Source of the DNA: JBHEMT01 sp046262435 | GTDB lineage: Bacteria; Chloroflexota; Dormibacteria; Aeolococcales; Aeolococcaceae | Length of the DNA: 31,073 nt | Reading direction: 5' to 3' | Assembly: GCA_046262435.1 (NCBI GenBank) | Contig: JBHEMT010000031.1 | Span: forward strand, 1 to 31,073 | Shown: in pieces, positions 13,870-22,140 of the stretch | Numbering within the stretch: the stretch's first letter is position 1 | Layout: each line of letters begins with the position of its first letter | The notes under the pieces: model-generated | Database searches by the model: none | The model's input: the letters and a program-made list of their open reading frames with translations, nothing else | What the model was told of the DNA's origin: nothing | Made by a program: the position numbers and the translations under genes

Positions 13870-14565
13870 TCAGTCCGGCGGCGCACCCTCCAGGCCGACC
13901 GCAGCGCCGAGCAGGCGATGGAGCACCTGCGCGGCCACCTCCGCGGGGTCACGGCAGAGAATCGTCTCGATTCCCAGTTCGGCGGCCCCGGCCACGTTGC
14001 TCGGGATGTCGTCGACGAAGAGACAGTCCTCGGGGGCCAGCCCGAGGCGCTCACAGGTGAGCCGAAAGATGGCCGGGTCGGGTTTGCGCAGGCCCACAAC
14101 CGATGAGTCCACGAGGACGTCGAAGAGTTCCTCGACATTGATCAGCGCTTCCCACAGGTGCGCGCTGTCGCGGGCGACATTGGTCAGCATCGCGGTCCGG
14201 TACCCGGCCGCACGGACCCGGGCGACGGCGTCGACCATCTCGGCGCAGGCCACCAGGGGCCTCCCGAAGATCATCTGCCGGGCCTCGAAGGGATCGACGT
14301 GGGGGCCGCCGTCCGCCTCGAAGCGGGCGCACAGCCTGGCGAAGAAGTCGGCTTCGCTGAGCCGACCCACCTCGAGGAGATGGAGGTCGTGGTGCACCGT
14401 GGTGTCGCCGTACACCGCCTCAGCCTCGCGGATGAAGTGGCCCACCAGTGAGAGCAGCACCGGGTCCTCGTCGCCCTGCAGTCGGAAGATCGGCTGGGTG
14501 ATCACTCCACCGAAGTCGAAGATCGCGCCCCGCAGCTGGCGCGGCGCGCTGGATGCAGCGGGCAC
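13870..14565 (-). CDS. HAD-superfamily hydrolase
   Basis: This 231-aa protein has the HAD motifs in order: motif I IFDFGGVI (nucleophile D17), a helical cap, motif II MLTNVARDS, motif III with Lys GLRKPDPAIF, and motif IV FVDDIPSN. The second Asp of motif I (DxD) is Gly19, as in some YihX-like and epoxide-hydrolase-N-domain members, so phosphatase activity is not assured. The substrate is unknown. I start at the GTG at 14565, six bases after GAGGAG; no ATG lies near the conserved N terminus. The gene is divergent from the isoprenylcysteine-methyltransferase-like gene, with 80 bases between the two starts. Confidence 0.85.
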   Translation of the reverse strand: MPAASSAPRQLRGAIFDFGGVITQPIFRLQGDEDPVLLSLVGHFIREAEAVYGDTTVHHDLHLLEVGRLSEADFFARLCARFEADGGPHVDPFEARQMIFGRPLVACAEMVDAVARVRAAGYRTAMLTNVARDSAHLWEALINVEELFDVLVDSSVVGLRKPDPAIFRLTCERLGLAPEDCLFVDDIPSNVAGAAELGIETILCRDPAEVAAQVLHRLLGAAVGLEGAPPD

Positions 14566-14645
14566 AGGGTTCTCCTCGGCGGATGCCAGGTGATGCCATC
14601 CCCTCGCCGGTTGCGTGCGAGCGGTACTGGATAGGCTAGCTGGCG

Positions 14646-15239
14646 GTGACCCCCTCCCTGGTGCTCCGGGACCCTGCTGCCGCCACGCTTTTTTTCGGGA
14701 GCCTGGCCGTGTGGGGCGCCTGCGAATGTGCCCTGGTGGTGCGCGACCGGCGCGCCGGGATGCGCCGGCCGCCGGCCAGCGACCGCAACTCCGGAGCGCT
14801 GGGCGTGGCCGCCGGCGGCGCCGGCCTGCTGGCGTCCATCGGCCTCGGCCTGCAGCCGCTGCTCCCGCTTCCCTCACGGACGGCGCTCGCCATGGGCCTC
14901 TGCGTGCTCTGGGCCGGCCTCGCACTGCGCCTCTGGGCGGTGCGCACCCTGGGCCGCTTCTTCCGCCTTGTGGTCATCGTCCAGGACGGGCACAAAGTCA
15001 TCGAGGACGGCCCCTATCGAGCGGTGCGCCACCCCTCGTACACCGGGGTGATCATGGTCTGCCTCGGCGCCGGCATCGCGGTCGGCGACCTGGCCACGGC
15101 GCTGGTCGCCGGCGGCTGCATGCTGGCGGGACTGTTGCCCCGCATCCGCTACGAGGAGGCGGCGCTGGCGGAAAGCCTCGGCGAGCCGTGGCGACGGTAC
15201 GCGGCGATGCACGCCCGCCTCGTGCCTCGCGTGTGGTGA
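14646..15239 (+). CDS. isoprenylcysteine carboxyl methyltransferase-like membrane protein
   Basis: This 197-aa protein has four to five membrane segments and the C-terminal ICMT/PEMT core: EDGPYRAVRHPSYTGVIM, then RIRYEEAALAESLGEPWRRYAA. In this family the core binds S-adenosylmethionine, and bacterial members methylate unknown lipids or small molecules rather than prenylated proteins. It is read from the GTG at 14646, and there is no obvious ribosome site. The next gene on the same strand begins 63 bases later, so co-transcription with the flavoprotein is possible. The substrate is unknown. Confidence 0.85.
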   Translation: MTPSLVLRDPAAATLFFGSLAVWGACECALVVRDRRAGMRRPPASDRNSGALGVAAGGAGLLASIGLGLQPLLPLPSRTALAMGLCVLWAGLALRLWAVRTLGRFFRLVVIVQDGHKVIEDGPYRAVRHPSYTGVIMVCLGAGIAVGDLATALVAGGCMLAGLLPRIRYEEAALAESLGEPWRRYAAMHARLVPRVW

Positions 15240-15302
15240 TGGGCCAGGGTCGGGCACGGGCTAGGATGACCCGAGCACCGCACCACCAGGAGCCCGACAG
15301 CA

Positions 15303-16880
15303 ATGGAGACGTTCGAGCTTGCCGTGATCGGCGCGGGCGCAGCTGGCCTCAGCGTCGCCGCCACGGCCGCCGCGGCGGGTCGACGGGTGGTCCTTGTCGA
15401 GTCCGGCAACTTCGGTGGTGAGTGCACCTGGGTGGGATGCGTGCCCTCCAAGGCGATCATCGCCGCAGCCCGACGCCGGCATGACGCGCTGAACGCCTCC
15501 CGGTTCGGGATCGAGGTGAGCGGGGTCACCGTCAACTTCCCGGCAGTGATGGCCCACGTCCACGACGTCATTGCTCAGATCGCCCGCTTCGAGGATCCGC
15601 CGCACCTTGAGGCGTCGGGCATCGTGGTGCGGCGCGGCCACGCCGAGCTGAGCCGGGCCGGCACCCTGGCGCGCGACGGCCGGACCGCCGAGGATGAACG
15701 GATCGTGATCAGCGTCGACGGGGAGCGCCTGCTCGCCGAGCGCGTTGCCGTGTGCACCGGCAGCAGCCCCGCCGTGCCCCCCGTCCCCGGTCTCGACTCC
15801 GTCGATCACCTCACCAACGAAACCCTCTTCGAGCTCGACCAACTCCCCCAGCGGCTCGTGGTACTGGGGGCGGGTCCGATCGGCCTGGAGATGGCCCAGG
15901 CGTTCCAGCGCCTTGGCAGCGCCGTGACCGTGGTGGACATGGTGCCCGACATCCTGCCCCGCGAGGACCCCGAGGCCGCCGCCATCGCGCGCTCATGCCT
16001 CGAGGCCGAGGGGATCGGTTTTGTCCTCGGCGCCAAGGTCACCGGCGCCCGCCAGAGCGGCCCGGTGCGTCGCCTGGTGGTCGAGGTGGCCGGCGAGGAG
16101 CGGGTGCTCGAGGGCGAGGCGCTGCTGGTGGCCACCGGTCGGCACCCGCGCACCGAAGGGCTGGGCCTCGAGGCGCTTGGGGTCGCCGTCGAGAAGCGCG
16201 GGGTCACCGTCGACGCCTATCTGCGGACCACCAACCCCAACGTCTACGCGGCGGGCGACGTCAACGGCCTGATGCCATTCACCCACGCCGCAGCCAACCA
16301 GGGTCGGCTGGTCGCCGCCAACGCCTTTGGTCGCCGTCGGACCAAGTTCGATGACCGTGTGCTCCCCTGGATCACCTTCATCGACCCCGAGGTCGCTCAT
16401 CTGGGGATGACCGAGCCGGAGGCGCGCGGGCAGTACGGCGATGACATTCACGTCGCCACCCTCCCCTACACCGCGGTCGACCGGGCGGTCATCGAGCGCA
16501 GCCTGGCCGGCGTCATCAAGGTGATCACCCGGGGCAAGCCGGTGATCGGTCACCTTGGCGGCGGCGAGGTGCTCGGCGCCCACATCGTCGGTCCGGACGC
16601 CGGCGAGCTGATTCACGAGTTCGTGCTCACCATGAATACCCACTCCTTCGCTGGACGGCTTGCCCAGGCCATTCATGCCTACCCCTCGATGGCCATGGGG
16701 GTCCAGCAGGCGGCCGCGCAGCTCTTCCCCTCCGGCCGGGCCGTCGCCGGTGACCTCAGGACGTCGCTGCGCGAGGGGTCAGGGGCAGAGGCAACCGACC
16801 CCGCTGGGTCGGAGGTCGGGTCGGCCGCGCCCGGACGCGAGCACCAGGTTACGGGGGGCCCAGGGACCACCCCGGGGTAG
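15303..16880 (+). CDS. dihydrolipoamide dehydrogenase / mercuric-reductase-like flavoprotein disulfide reductase
   Basis: This 525-aa class I pyridine-nucleotide disulfide oxidoreductase has the FAD site (VIGAGAAGLS, 8-17), the redox cysteines C41 and C46 in GGECTWVGCVPSK, an NAD(P) site (VVLGAGPIGLEMAQA) and the FAD-binding segment TTNPNVYAAGDV. The C-terminal interface reads QAIHAYPSMAMG (456-466). Here Tyr460 replaces the catalytic His of lipoamide dehydrogenases (HPTxxE), and Met465 stands where Glu is expected. MerA has Tyr there but normally keeps Glu, and no HMA domain or C-terminal Cys pair is seen. So it is probably neither a true E3 nor MerA. A polar tail of about 45 residues extends past the fold. 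No 2-oxoacid dehydrogenase gene is near. Confidence 0.85.
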   Translation: METFELAVIGAGAAGLSVAATAAAAGRRVVLVESGNFGGECTWVGCVPSKAIIAAARRRHDALNASRFGIEVSGVTVNFPAVMAHVHDVIAQIARFEDPPHLEASGIVVRRGHAELSRAGTLARDGRTAEDERIVISVDGERLLAERVAVCTGSSPAVPPVPGLDSVDHLTNETLFELDQLPQRLVVLGAGPIGLEMAQAFQRLGSAVTVVDMVPDILPREDPEAAAIARSCLEAEGIGFVLGAKVTGARQSGPVRRLVVEVAGEERVLEGEALLVATGRHPRTEGLGLEALGVAVEKRGVTVDAYLRTTNPNVYAAGDVNGLMPFTHAAANQGRLVAANAFGRRRTKFDDRVLPWITFIDPEVAHLGMTEPEARGQYGDDIHVATLPYTAVDRAVIERSLAGVIKVITRGKPVIGHLGGGEVLGAHIVGPDAGELIHEFVLTMNTHSFAGRLAQAIHAYPSMAMGVQQAAAQLFPSGRAVAGDLRTSLREGSGAEATDPAGSEVGSAAPGREHQVTGGPGTTPG

Positions 16881-16908
16881 CGTGTGCCCCGAATCGGTGG
16901 TAGGGTTC

Positions 16909-16918
16909 ATATAACGTT
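16909..16918 (+). promoter_or_regulatory. ATATAACGTT element before csbD
   Basis: TATAAC (16910-16915) is a good -10; the same ten bases precede the GlsB-family gene. No convincing TTGACA-type -35 lies 17 bases before it, so an alternative sigma factor may be involved. The csbD ATG follows 45 bases later. Confidence 0.5.
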
Positions 16919-16963
16919 CGATGGTATCGCTCCTAACGAGCGCTACCCAACGGGAGAACCGGT

Positions 16964-17146
16964 ATGAGCTTCGAAGGCAACAAGGACGAGGGCTTCGGCA
17001 AGGCCAAGGAGGCCGTTGGCGACGCCACCGGCGACAAGGACATGCAGGCTGAGGGATCCGGCCAGAAGATGGGCGGCAAGGTCGAGAACTTCGGCGACAA
17101 GGTCGGCGACAAGATCTCTGACGCCGGAGACAAGCTGAAGGACTAG
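16964..17146 (+). CDS. CsbD family stress protein
   Basis: This 60-aa, highly charged protein has the CsbD repeat pattern GKAKEAVGDATGDKDMQAEG, followed by KVENFGDKVGDKISDAGDK. Such proteins are small helical stress proteins, controlled by SigB in Bacillus, whose mechanism is unknown. The high Gly/Asp/Lys content and lack of hydrophobic core suggest little fixed structure alone. The ATG at 16964 follows GGGAG by seven bases. A strong intrinsic terminator lies just downstream, so it is a one-gene transcript. It shares the ATATAACGTT promoter element with the GlsB-family stress gene at 4533-4832, which argues for joint regulation. Confidence 0.93.
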   Translation: MSFEGNKDEGFGKAKEAVGDATGDKDMQAEGSGQKMGGKVENFGDKVGDKISDAGDKLKD

Positions 17147-17164
17147 CCCTCCTCTGATCGCTAA

Positions 17165-17199
17165 GAAGACCGGGTCGCGCCCAGCGCGGCCCGGTCTTC
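17165..17199. terminator. strong stem-loop terminator after csbD
   Basis: A 15-bp stem with one G-U pair is formed by 17165-17179 and 17185-17199 around loop CCCAG. It starts 19 bases after the csbD stop. No T-run follows, as in other hairpins of this window. Confidence 0.7.
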
Positions 17200-17278
17200 G
17201 GCGTTCTGGCGACGATGGCCGCGTGTGGGCGCGCGCTGCTCCTGGAGGCAACGGCGTCCGGGCGGGTAGGGTCGAGGG

Positions 17279-18001
17279 GTGAGCCGGGAGCCGCGCAGCT
17301 GGCAGACATTCGCCACCGGTCTTCCGGTGCTGGGCAGGGTGGTGCGAGGCGTTGCCGCCTCCCGGGCACAGGTGGGGCCGTTCGCCGCCGCCTGGGCCGA
17401 GAACAACCGCGGTGTCGTGCCGTCGGCGGGGCACCTGTGGGTGGTGCTGGGCGACTCAGCCGCCCAGGGAATCGGCGCTGCGAGCCACACCGGCGGCTAC
17501 GTGGGGCAACTTCGCCACCTTCTGGAGCAGCGCAGCGGCCACCCCTGGCAGGTCCTCAACCTCTCTCGCTCGGGTGCGCGCGCCGCCCACGTGCTTCGGG
17601 TCCAACTGCCCGCGATGGCTGCGGTCCAGCCGGCCGCCGCCCTGGTCACCTGCGCGGTCGGCGGCAACGATTTGCTGCGCACGCCCACGCCGGAGCTGCT
17701 GAACACCTTCAGGGCGCTGCTGGCCTCGCTGCCCGCCGGAGCGGTGATCGCCACCATGCCGCAGGGGCTCGGCGAACGCCGAGCGCAGGCGATCAACGCG
17801 ATGATCACGGCCGAGGCGCCGGGCCAGGGCCTGGTGGTCGCCGACCTCTACGCCCACACCGGCCCTCCGTACGCAGGCCGGATGGCGGCTGATCAGTTTC
17901 ACCCCAACGAGGCAGGCTATTCCCGCTGGACCCGCGCCCTGGCCGAGGTGATACGGCTCCAAGGGTCAACTGCGACGCTGGCGGACCCCGGCCCGGACTG
18001 A
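17279..18001 (+). CDS. SGNH/GDSL-family esterase
   Basis: This 240-aa hydrolase has the SGNH blocks: GDSAAQGIG with nucleophile S60, GA(R) at about 99-101 in block II, GGND with N130 in block III, and DQFHPNEAGY with D205 and H208 in block V. Families of this kind hydrolyse esters of acyl or acetyl groups on lipids or sugars. No signal peptide is evident. An N-terminal basic stretch of 40 residues precedes the fold. The GTG at 17279 follows GAGG by a few bases. The gene has no close partner on its strand, and its substrate is unknown. Confidence 0.9.
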   Translation: MSREPRSWQTFATGLPVLGRVVRGVAASRAQVGPFAAAWAENNRGVVPSAGHLWVVLGDSAAQGIGAASHTGGYVGQLRHLLEQRSGHPWQVLNLSRSGARAAHVLRVQLPAMAAVQPAAALVTCAVGGNDLLRTPTPELLNTFRALLASLPAGAVIATMPQGLGERRAQAINAMITAEAPGQGLVVADLYAHTGPPYAGRMAADQFHPNEAGYSRWTRALAEVIRLQGSTATLADPGPD

Positions 18002-18056
18002 CCGGAAGCAGTCGAACCCCGCGGAGACGGTCATGGTGACCCGCGCCTGGCTGAGG

Positions 18057-19262
18057 TCAGCCCGCCTGACGGGGCCCCGGTCCAGGCCCCTGCCGGATCC
18101 CCCACCCCGGTCCGCCCTGCGGGACGGGCGGAGTCACCGGCGGCGGCGGAGCGACAGGTGGCATCGGCCGGAGCGGAGGCACTTCGGTGGCCGAACGGCC
18201 GGTGGCGGCGGCCGGCGGCCCTGTCGCGGGATGGGCGTTGGGCGGCGTCGACGACGGTTGGCTCAGGGCCGTTCCGTTGGTCGGCTGCGCCGCCGGGGCC
18301 CCGTCCGGCCCGCTGCTCTGCGGAGGTGCTGAGCGGAGCGCCGCCGGCGGCTCCGCGCCAAGCACCGTGAAGTTCGCCATTGCCGCGAGGTCCGCGGAGC
18401 GCGCCTCCGGCGGAGCGGCGGACAGCACCGCGAACCCCGACATGGCGTCTGCGGCGGCCGGCGCTCCGCCGGGCTGTCCGACGTGGGCGGGACCCGGCCC
18501 GGGGACGGCCTGGCGGGACGCGGCGAGGGCAAACCCGGCGGGCGCCCCCGAGGTGGGCAGCAGAAAGCCGGCAGCGCGAGCCGGCGGGGGTGCCCCCCCG
18601 GACGCGACCGGCGCCATCGGCGGCGCCGGGGACGGGAGCACCGAGGGTGGCGAGTAGATGGCCCGACCTGGTGGTGATCCCGGGATCGTGGCGTGGGGCA
18701 GGTAGGGCACCGGCGGCAGCGTCGCCGCGCGACGGGCGGTGCGTCCACTGAGCCGGAGCAGGACCGGCACGATTCCAAGCAGCAGACCGACCAGGCCGGC
18801 GGCCGCGAACAGGGCCTTCCGTCGCAGGGCGCTGGCGGGCACCAGCGGGCTGTCGACGGTGGAGGTGAGCGCGGCCGTGTCGCCCGGAGCGGGCACGCCC
18901 ACGGCCGTGACCTTGTCCTTCCAGTACTTCACCGCGACCGCCGTGCCGGGCTGGAAGGTTGCGGCACGGTCGCCGTCGGCGAGCTCGACCTCGTGGCTTC
19001 CCTGGCTGTCGGTGAGGGTGACGAACAGGGTGGTCAGCTGCCGCCGGGTGTCCACGACGCTGCCCGGCACAATGCTGTAGCAGCTGCCATTGGTGGGGAT
19101 GGGGTTGGCCGGGCACTGCGGCAGCTTCAGATACGCGGCGGCACCGGTTCCCCCGGGATGGGCCGACCCGGCGAGGCCGAGCAGGCCGACGACCAGCAAG
19201 CCGAGCCCCACCAGGGACCGGAGAACCAGGAACAGGGGATTGCGGGAGAACGCCAACGCCAT
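18057..19262 (-). CDS. two-TM protein with a proline/alanine-rich cytoplasmic-type tail
   Basis: This 401-aa protein is not one I recognise. It has an N-terminal membrane segment (about 10-32), a small extracytoplasmic-type domain (35-145) with a cysteine pair, C50 and C61, and motifs such as TLFVTLTDSQGSHEVEL and GTAVAVKYWKDKVTAV. A second membrane segment (149-171) follows. The rest, about 230 residues, is low in complexity and very rich in Pro, Ala, Gly and Ser. The small domain resembles the one-sided domain of DUF3592-type proteins, but only loosely. The ATG at 19262 follows GAGGA closely. The tail may be disordered and bind SH3-like partners. Base composition favours this frame over the overlapping arginine-rich frame. 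Confidence 0.6.
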   Translation of the reverse strand: MALAFSRNPLFLVLRSLVGLGLLVVGLLGLAGSAHPGGTGAAAYLKLPQCPANPIPTNGSCYSIVPGSVVDTRRQLTTLFVTLTDSQGSHEVELADGDRAATFQPGTAVAVKYWKDKVTAVGVPAPGDTAALTSTVDSPLVPASALRRKALFAAAGLVGLLLGIVPVLLRLSGRTARRAATLPPVPYLPHATIPGSPPGRAIYSPPSVLPSPAPPMAPVASGGAPPPARAAGFLLPTSGAPAGFALAASRQAVPGPGPAHVGQPGGAPAAADAMSGFAVLSAAPPEARSADLAAMANFTVLGAEPPAALRSAPPQSSGPDGAPAAQPTNGTALSQPSSTPPNAHPATGPPAAATGRSATEVPPLRPMPPVAPPPPVTPPVPQGGPGWGIRQGPGPGPRQAG

Positions 19263-19360
19263 CAGTCCTCGTGGGGGGCCTTCCTCGCGGAGCCCTCTGG
19301 CATGCTGCGGGCGGCCGGGGGCACGCATCCGCCCGCGTCACGACGTCGTCATCGGGGTGC

Positions 19361-19376
19361 AACAGGTTCGCCTGTT
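19361..19376. terminator. small hairpin after the PHP gene
   Basis: AACAGG and CCTGTT flank TTCG. It lies 20 bases past the stop of the minus-strand PHP gene. On the plus strand it is followed by TTCTT, but no plus-strand gene ends here. It is a weak terminator candidate. Confidence 0.35.
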
Positions 19377-19395
19377 TCTTCGGCCGGTGGAGACG

Positions 19396-20445
19396 TCAGG
19401 GCCGGTGGCGGCCCGCCCACGCCCGCAATGCCGGCGCGTCAAGCAGGTTGAGGATCCGCTCCGGACGGATCCCTGCGAGCAGTGCCGCGGCCACCCCCAG
19501 AACCATGGCGTCGAGGTCGCGTGGGTGATGCGAGTCGGTGCCGATCGAGATCCGCACCCCGGCCTCCCTGGCCACCGCGAGCAGGTCGACATCGAGATCC
19601 TGGCGGTCGGGATAGGCGTCGATCTCCACAGCCTTGTCCAGCTCGGCGGCCTCGCGCAACACGCGCTCCCAGTCACACCACAGGCCGAGACGGCGGTTGT
19701 ACATCCGGCCGCGCGGGTGGGCGAGCACGTCGACTCCCGGATTGCGCAGGCCCGCGAGGTACCGCTGAGTCTGGTCATTGGTCAGCCGCAGCTTCGAATG
19801 AAAGGCGCCGAGGACGACGTCGAGCCCGCGCAGTGCTGCCGGATCCATGTCCCCCTCGCCCTCCGGCGACAGGTTCATCTCGATCCCCTGCAGCACCTCG
19901 AGGTTGGCGCCCTGCTGCTGCAGAGCCGCATTGACGCCCTCGATGGCGCGTGCCTGGGCGCGCAGTCGGTGCTCGTTCATGCCGTTGGCGACGCGCAGTC
20001 CCTGGGAGTGGTCGGTGATCAAGATGTGGGTGTACGTGTCGCGCCGCACGCACGCCGCCACCATCTCCTCGAGGCTGCCCTTGCCGTCGCTCCAGGTGGT
20101 GTGCATCTGAAGGTCAGAGCGCACCCTGCTGAGCAGGTCCGGAGCCGCCGCAACTGTGGCCTGCGCCTGCGCCCGGGTGAGAAACCCGCGCCGCAGCGGC
20201 GGAGCCTCAGGCGCCGCCTCGGACTCCAGCAGCTCGGCAAGGACGGTCGCCACCCAGGGACCGACCGAGTCCAGCTCGCTCAGCGGCCGACCCGCCGCCG
20301 TCAGGTCACGGGCCTCCTCGGGCCAGACAAGCGCCGCCCGTGCGGCCCGGTGCAGGGCCCGCTCCCGGTTGCTCCCCGCCGTCTCCAGCGCTGCCCGGCC
20401 GACGAGCAGCTCAGCCAGCCCGCCGTTGTCAGCTGCCGCGCCCAT
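19396..20445 (-). CDS. helix-hairpin-helix plus PHP-domain phosphoesterase (PolX-like, no polymerase domain)
   Basis: This 349-aa protein has an N-terminal helical region with a helix-hairpin-helix-like motif (LSELDSVGPWVATVL, 55-69), a linker, then a PHP domain from about residue 108. PHP metal motifs are DLQMHTTWSDG (H115, D120), ITDHS (D145, H146), GIEMNL, GAFHSKL, LAHPRGR and the C-terminal IGTDSHHP. In PolX enzymes HhH, a nucleotidyltransferase and PHP are fused; here only the flanking parts are kept. It could act as a 3'-5' exonuclease or phosphoesterase, but activity is not proven. The ATG at 20445 is divergent from the FAD-Rieske gene, with 135 bases between. Confidence 0.83.
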   Translation of the reverse strand: MGAAADNGGLAELLVGRAALETAGSNRERALHRAARAALVWPEEARDLTAAGRPLSELDSVGPWVATVLAELLESEAAPEAPPLRRGFLTRAQAQATVAAAPDLLSRVRSDLQMHTTWSDGKGSLEEMVAACVRRDTYTHILITDHSQGLRVANGMNEHRLRAQARAIEGVNAALQQQGANLEVLQGIEMNLSPEGEGDMDPAALRGLDVVLGAFHSKLRLTNDQTQRYLAGLRNPGVDVLAHPRGRMYNRRLGLWCDWERVLREAAELDKAVEIDAYPDRQDLDVDLLAVAREAGVRISIGTDSHHPRDLDAMVLGVAAALLAGIRPERILNLLDAPALRAWAGRHRP

Positions 20446-20580
20446 CGGCGCACTCTAGGCGAGCCACCGACCGGTGCAGTGGGCGCTCGCTGGACAGCGG
20501 CGGGGCCCGGCCCCTAGCCTTCCGCGGGACCCACGGCGACGAGGAGTCCCCGCCCACCCCGCGACCACCAGGAGCCTGCC

Positions 20581-22125
20581 GTGCCCGAGGCGACCAGCCG
20601 ACCACTCCGGCGCTCGCTGTGGCTGGACGGCCCCAGGGAGACGCTGCGGCCACCGCTGCAGGGCAGGTCGGAGTGCGACGTTGTGGTCATCGGCGGCGGG
20701 ATCACGGGGTTGACCACGGCGGCGTTGCTCACCGCCGCGGGCCGCAGGGTGGTTCTTCTCGAGGCGAGGGAGCTGGCCGCGGGCACCACCGGCAACACCA
20801 CAGCCAAGATCACCGCCCTGCAGTCGCTGGTGTACTCGGAGATCACGCGCAAGCTCGGGGACGACGCGGCGGGTGACTACGCCGCGGCAAGCGCCGCCGC
20901 CGTGGAGCGGGTGGCCGCGCTGGCCACGGCATACCGCATCGACTGCCAGTTGACCCGGGCGCCGGCGTACACCTACACCGAGGAGGCCGACGCGGTCGGC
21001 ACGATCCAAACCGAGGTGGACGCCGCCCGGGCCGCCGGGCTTCCGGTCGAGCTGGTCCACGTCACCGGCCTTCCCTACGGGGTCAGGGTCGCCGCCCGGC
21101 TCGACCGCCAGCTGCACATCCACCCACGCCGCTACTGCCTGGGACTGGCCCGCGCCGTCGAGCAGGGCGGCGGGGTCATCCATGAGCGCAGTCGAGCCAC
21201 CGGCGTACGCCGCGAGGGCGGCCGCCGGGTGGTGCGCACTCGCGCCGGCGAGGTGGCGGCGGGCCATGTGGTGATCGCCACTTTGCTCCCCTTCCTGGAC
21301 AGCGGCGGCTATTTCGCGCGCTGCGAGCCGAGCCGCTCCTATGCCATCGCGGTGCAGGCTGCCGAGGCTCCGGGCCTCAGCGGCATGTACCTCGGCGTCG
21401 ACCAGCCGGCGCGCTCGGTGCGCCCGTTTCGTGACGCCGGCGACAGCCTGCTGGTCATCGAGGGCGAGCAGCACAAGACCGGTCAGGAGAGCAACACGCC
21501 GGCGCGCTTCGCGGTCCTGGAGGATTGGGCGCGCGACCGCTTCGAGGTCAGCGCGGTGACCCACCGCTGGTCGGCGCAGGACTACATGCCCGCAGATGGC
21601 ATTCCCTACGTCGGCCGAAACCTGGCCACGGACGGCCGGGTCCTGGTGGCCACCGGCTTTCGCAAGTGGGGCATGACCAGTGGCACCGCCGCCGCCGGCA
21701 TGCTCACCGACCTCATCCTCGGCGTCGAGAACCCGTGGCTGCGGACCTTCCACTCCACCCGGCTGAATGCGGTTGCCGCGGCCCCCCGTCTGGTCAAGGC
21801 CAACGTCAACGTCGGCCGGCGATACGTCCAGGACCGGGTGCGCTCGCTGCGCACTGCCTCGCTCGACGACCTCGCCCTGGGATCCGGAGCGATCGTCGAG
21901 CACCAGGGGCAGCGGCTGGCCGCATACAAGGACGAGCGTGGCCGGGTTCATGCCCTGTCGGCCACCTGCACCCACCTCGGCTGTCAGGTCGCTTTCAACG
22001 CGGCGGAGCGGTCGTGGGACTGTCCATGCCATGGCTCCCGCTTCGACGTCGACGGTGCCATCCTCGAGGGTCCCGCGACCCGCCCACTGGAGCCGCGGCC
22101 CCTCAGCGGCGGAGGCGGCCGCTAG
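20581..22125 (+). CDS. FAD-dependent oxidoreductase with C-terminal Rieske [2Fe-2S] domain
   Basis: This 514-aa protein joins a DAO-type flavin oxidoreductase (FAD site VVIGGGITGLTTAALL, about residues 36-51) to a Rieske domain. The Rieske ligands are C463 and H465 (CTHLGC), and C481 and H484 (CPCHGSRF), with C468 and C483 as the usual disulfide. Flavin-binding residues continue at YVGRN and near GFRKWGMTSGT. Relatives are annotated as FAD-dependent oxidoreductases with a Rieske domain, and their substrates are unknown. The GTG at 20581 follows AGGAG by seven bases. No membrane segment is seen. It is the only Rieske protein here and may depend on the ErpA-type carrier. Confidence 0.93.
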   Translation: MPEATSRPLRRSLWLDGPRETLRPPLQGRSECDVVVIGGGITGLTTAALLTAAGRRVVLLEARELAAGTTGNTTAKITALQSLVYSEITRKLGDDAAGDYAAASAAAVERVAALATAYRIDCQLTRAPAYTYTEEADAVGTIQTEVDAARAAGLPVELVHVTGLPYGVRVAARLDRQLHIHPRRYCLGLARAVEQGGGVIHERSRATGVRREGGRRVVRTRAGEVAAGHVVIATLLPFLDSGGYFARCEPSRSYAIAVQAAEAPGLSGMYLGVDQPARSVRPFRDAGDSLLVIEGEQHKTGQESNTPARFAVLEDWARDRFEVSAVTHRWSAQDYMPADGIPYVGRNLATDGRVLVATGFRKWGMTSGTAAAGMLTDLILGVENPWLRTFHSTRLNAVAAAPRLVKANVNVGRRYVQDRVRSLRTASLDDLALGSGAIVEHQGQRLAAYKDERGRVHALSATCTHLGCQVAFNAAERSWDCPCHGSRFDVDGAILEGPATRPLEPRPLSGGGGR

Positions 22126-22140
22126 CCCGTCTCGGTCCGC

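Noticed and set aside
15303..16880. Mercuric reductase with a mer operon
   Set aside because: No HMA domain, no C-terminal Cys-Cys and no merR, merT or merP genes are nearby.
18031..19362. Arginine-rich 443-codon frame overlapping the two-TM protein gene
   Set aside because: It lacks hydrophobic or conserved segments; the alternative frame has membrane segments and a ribosome site.
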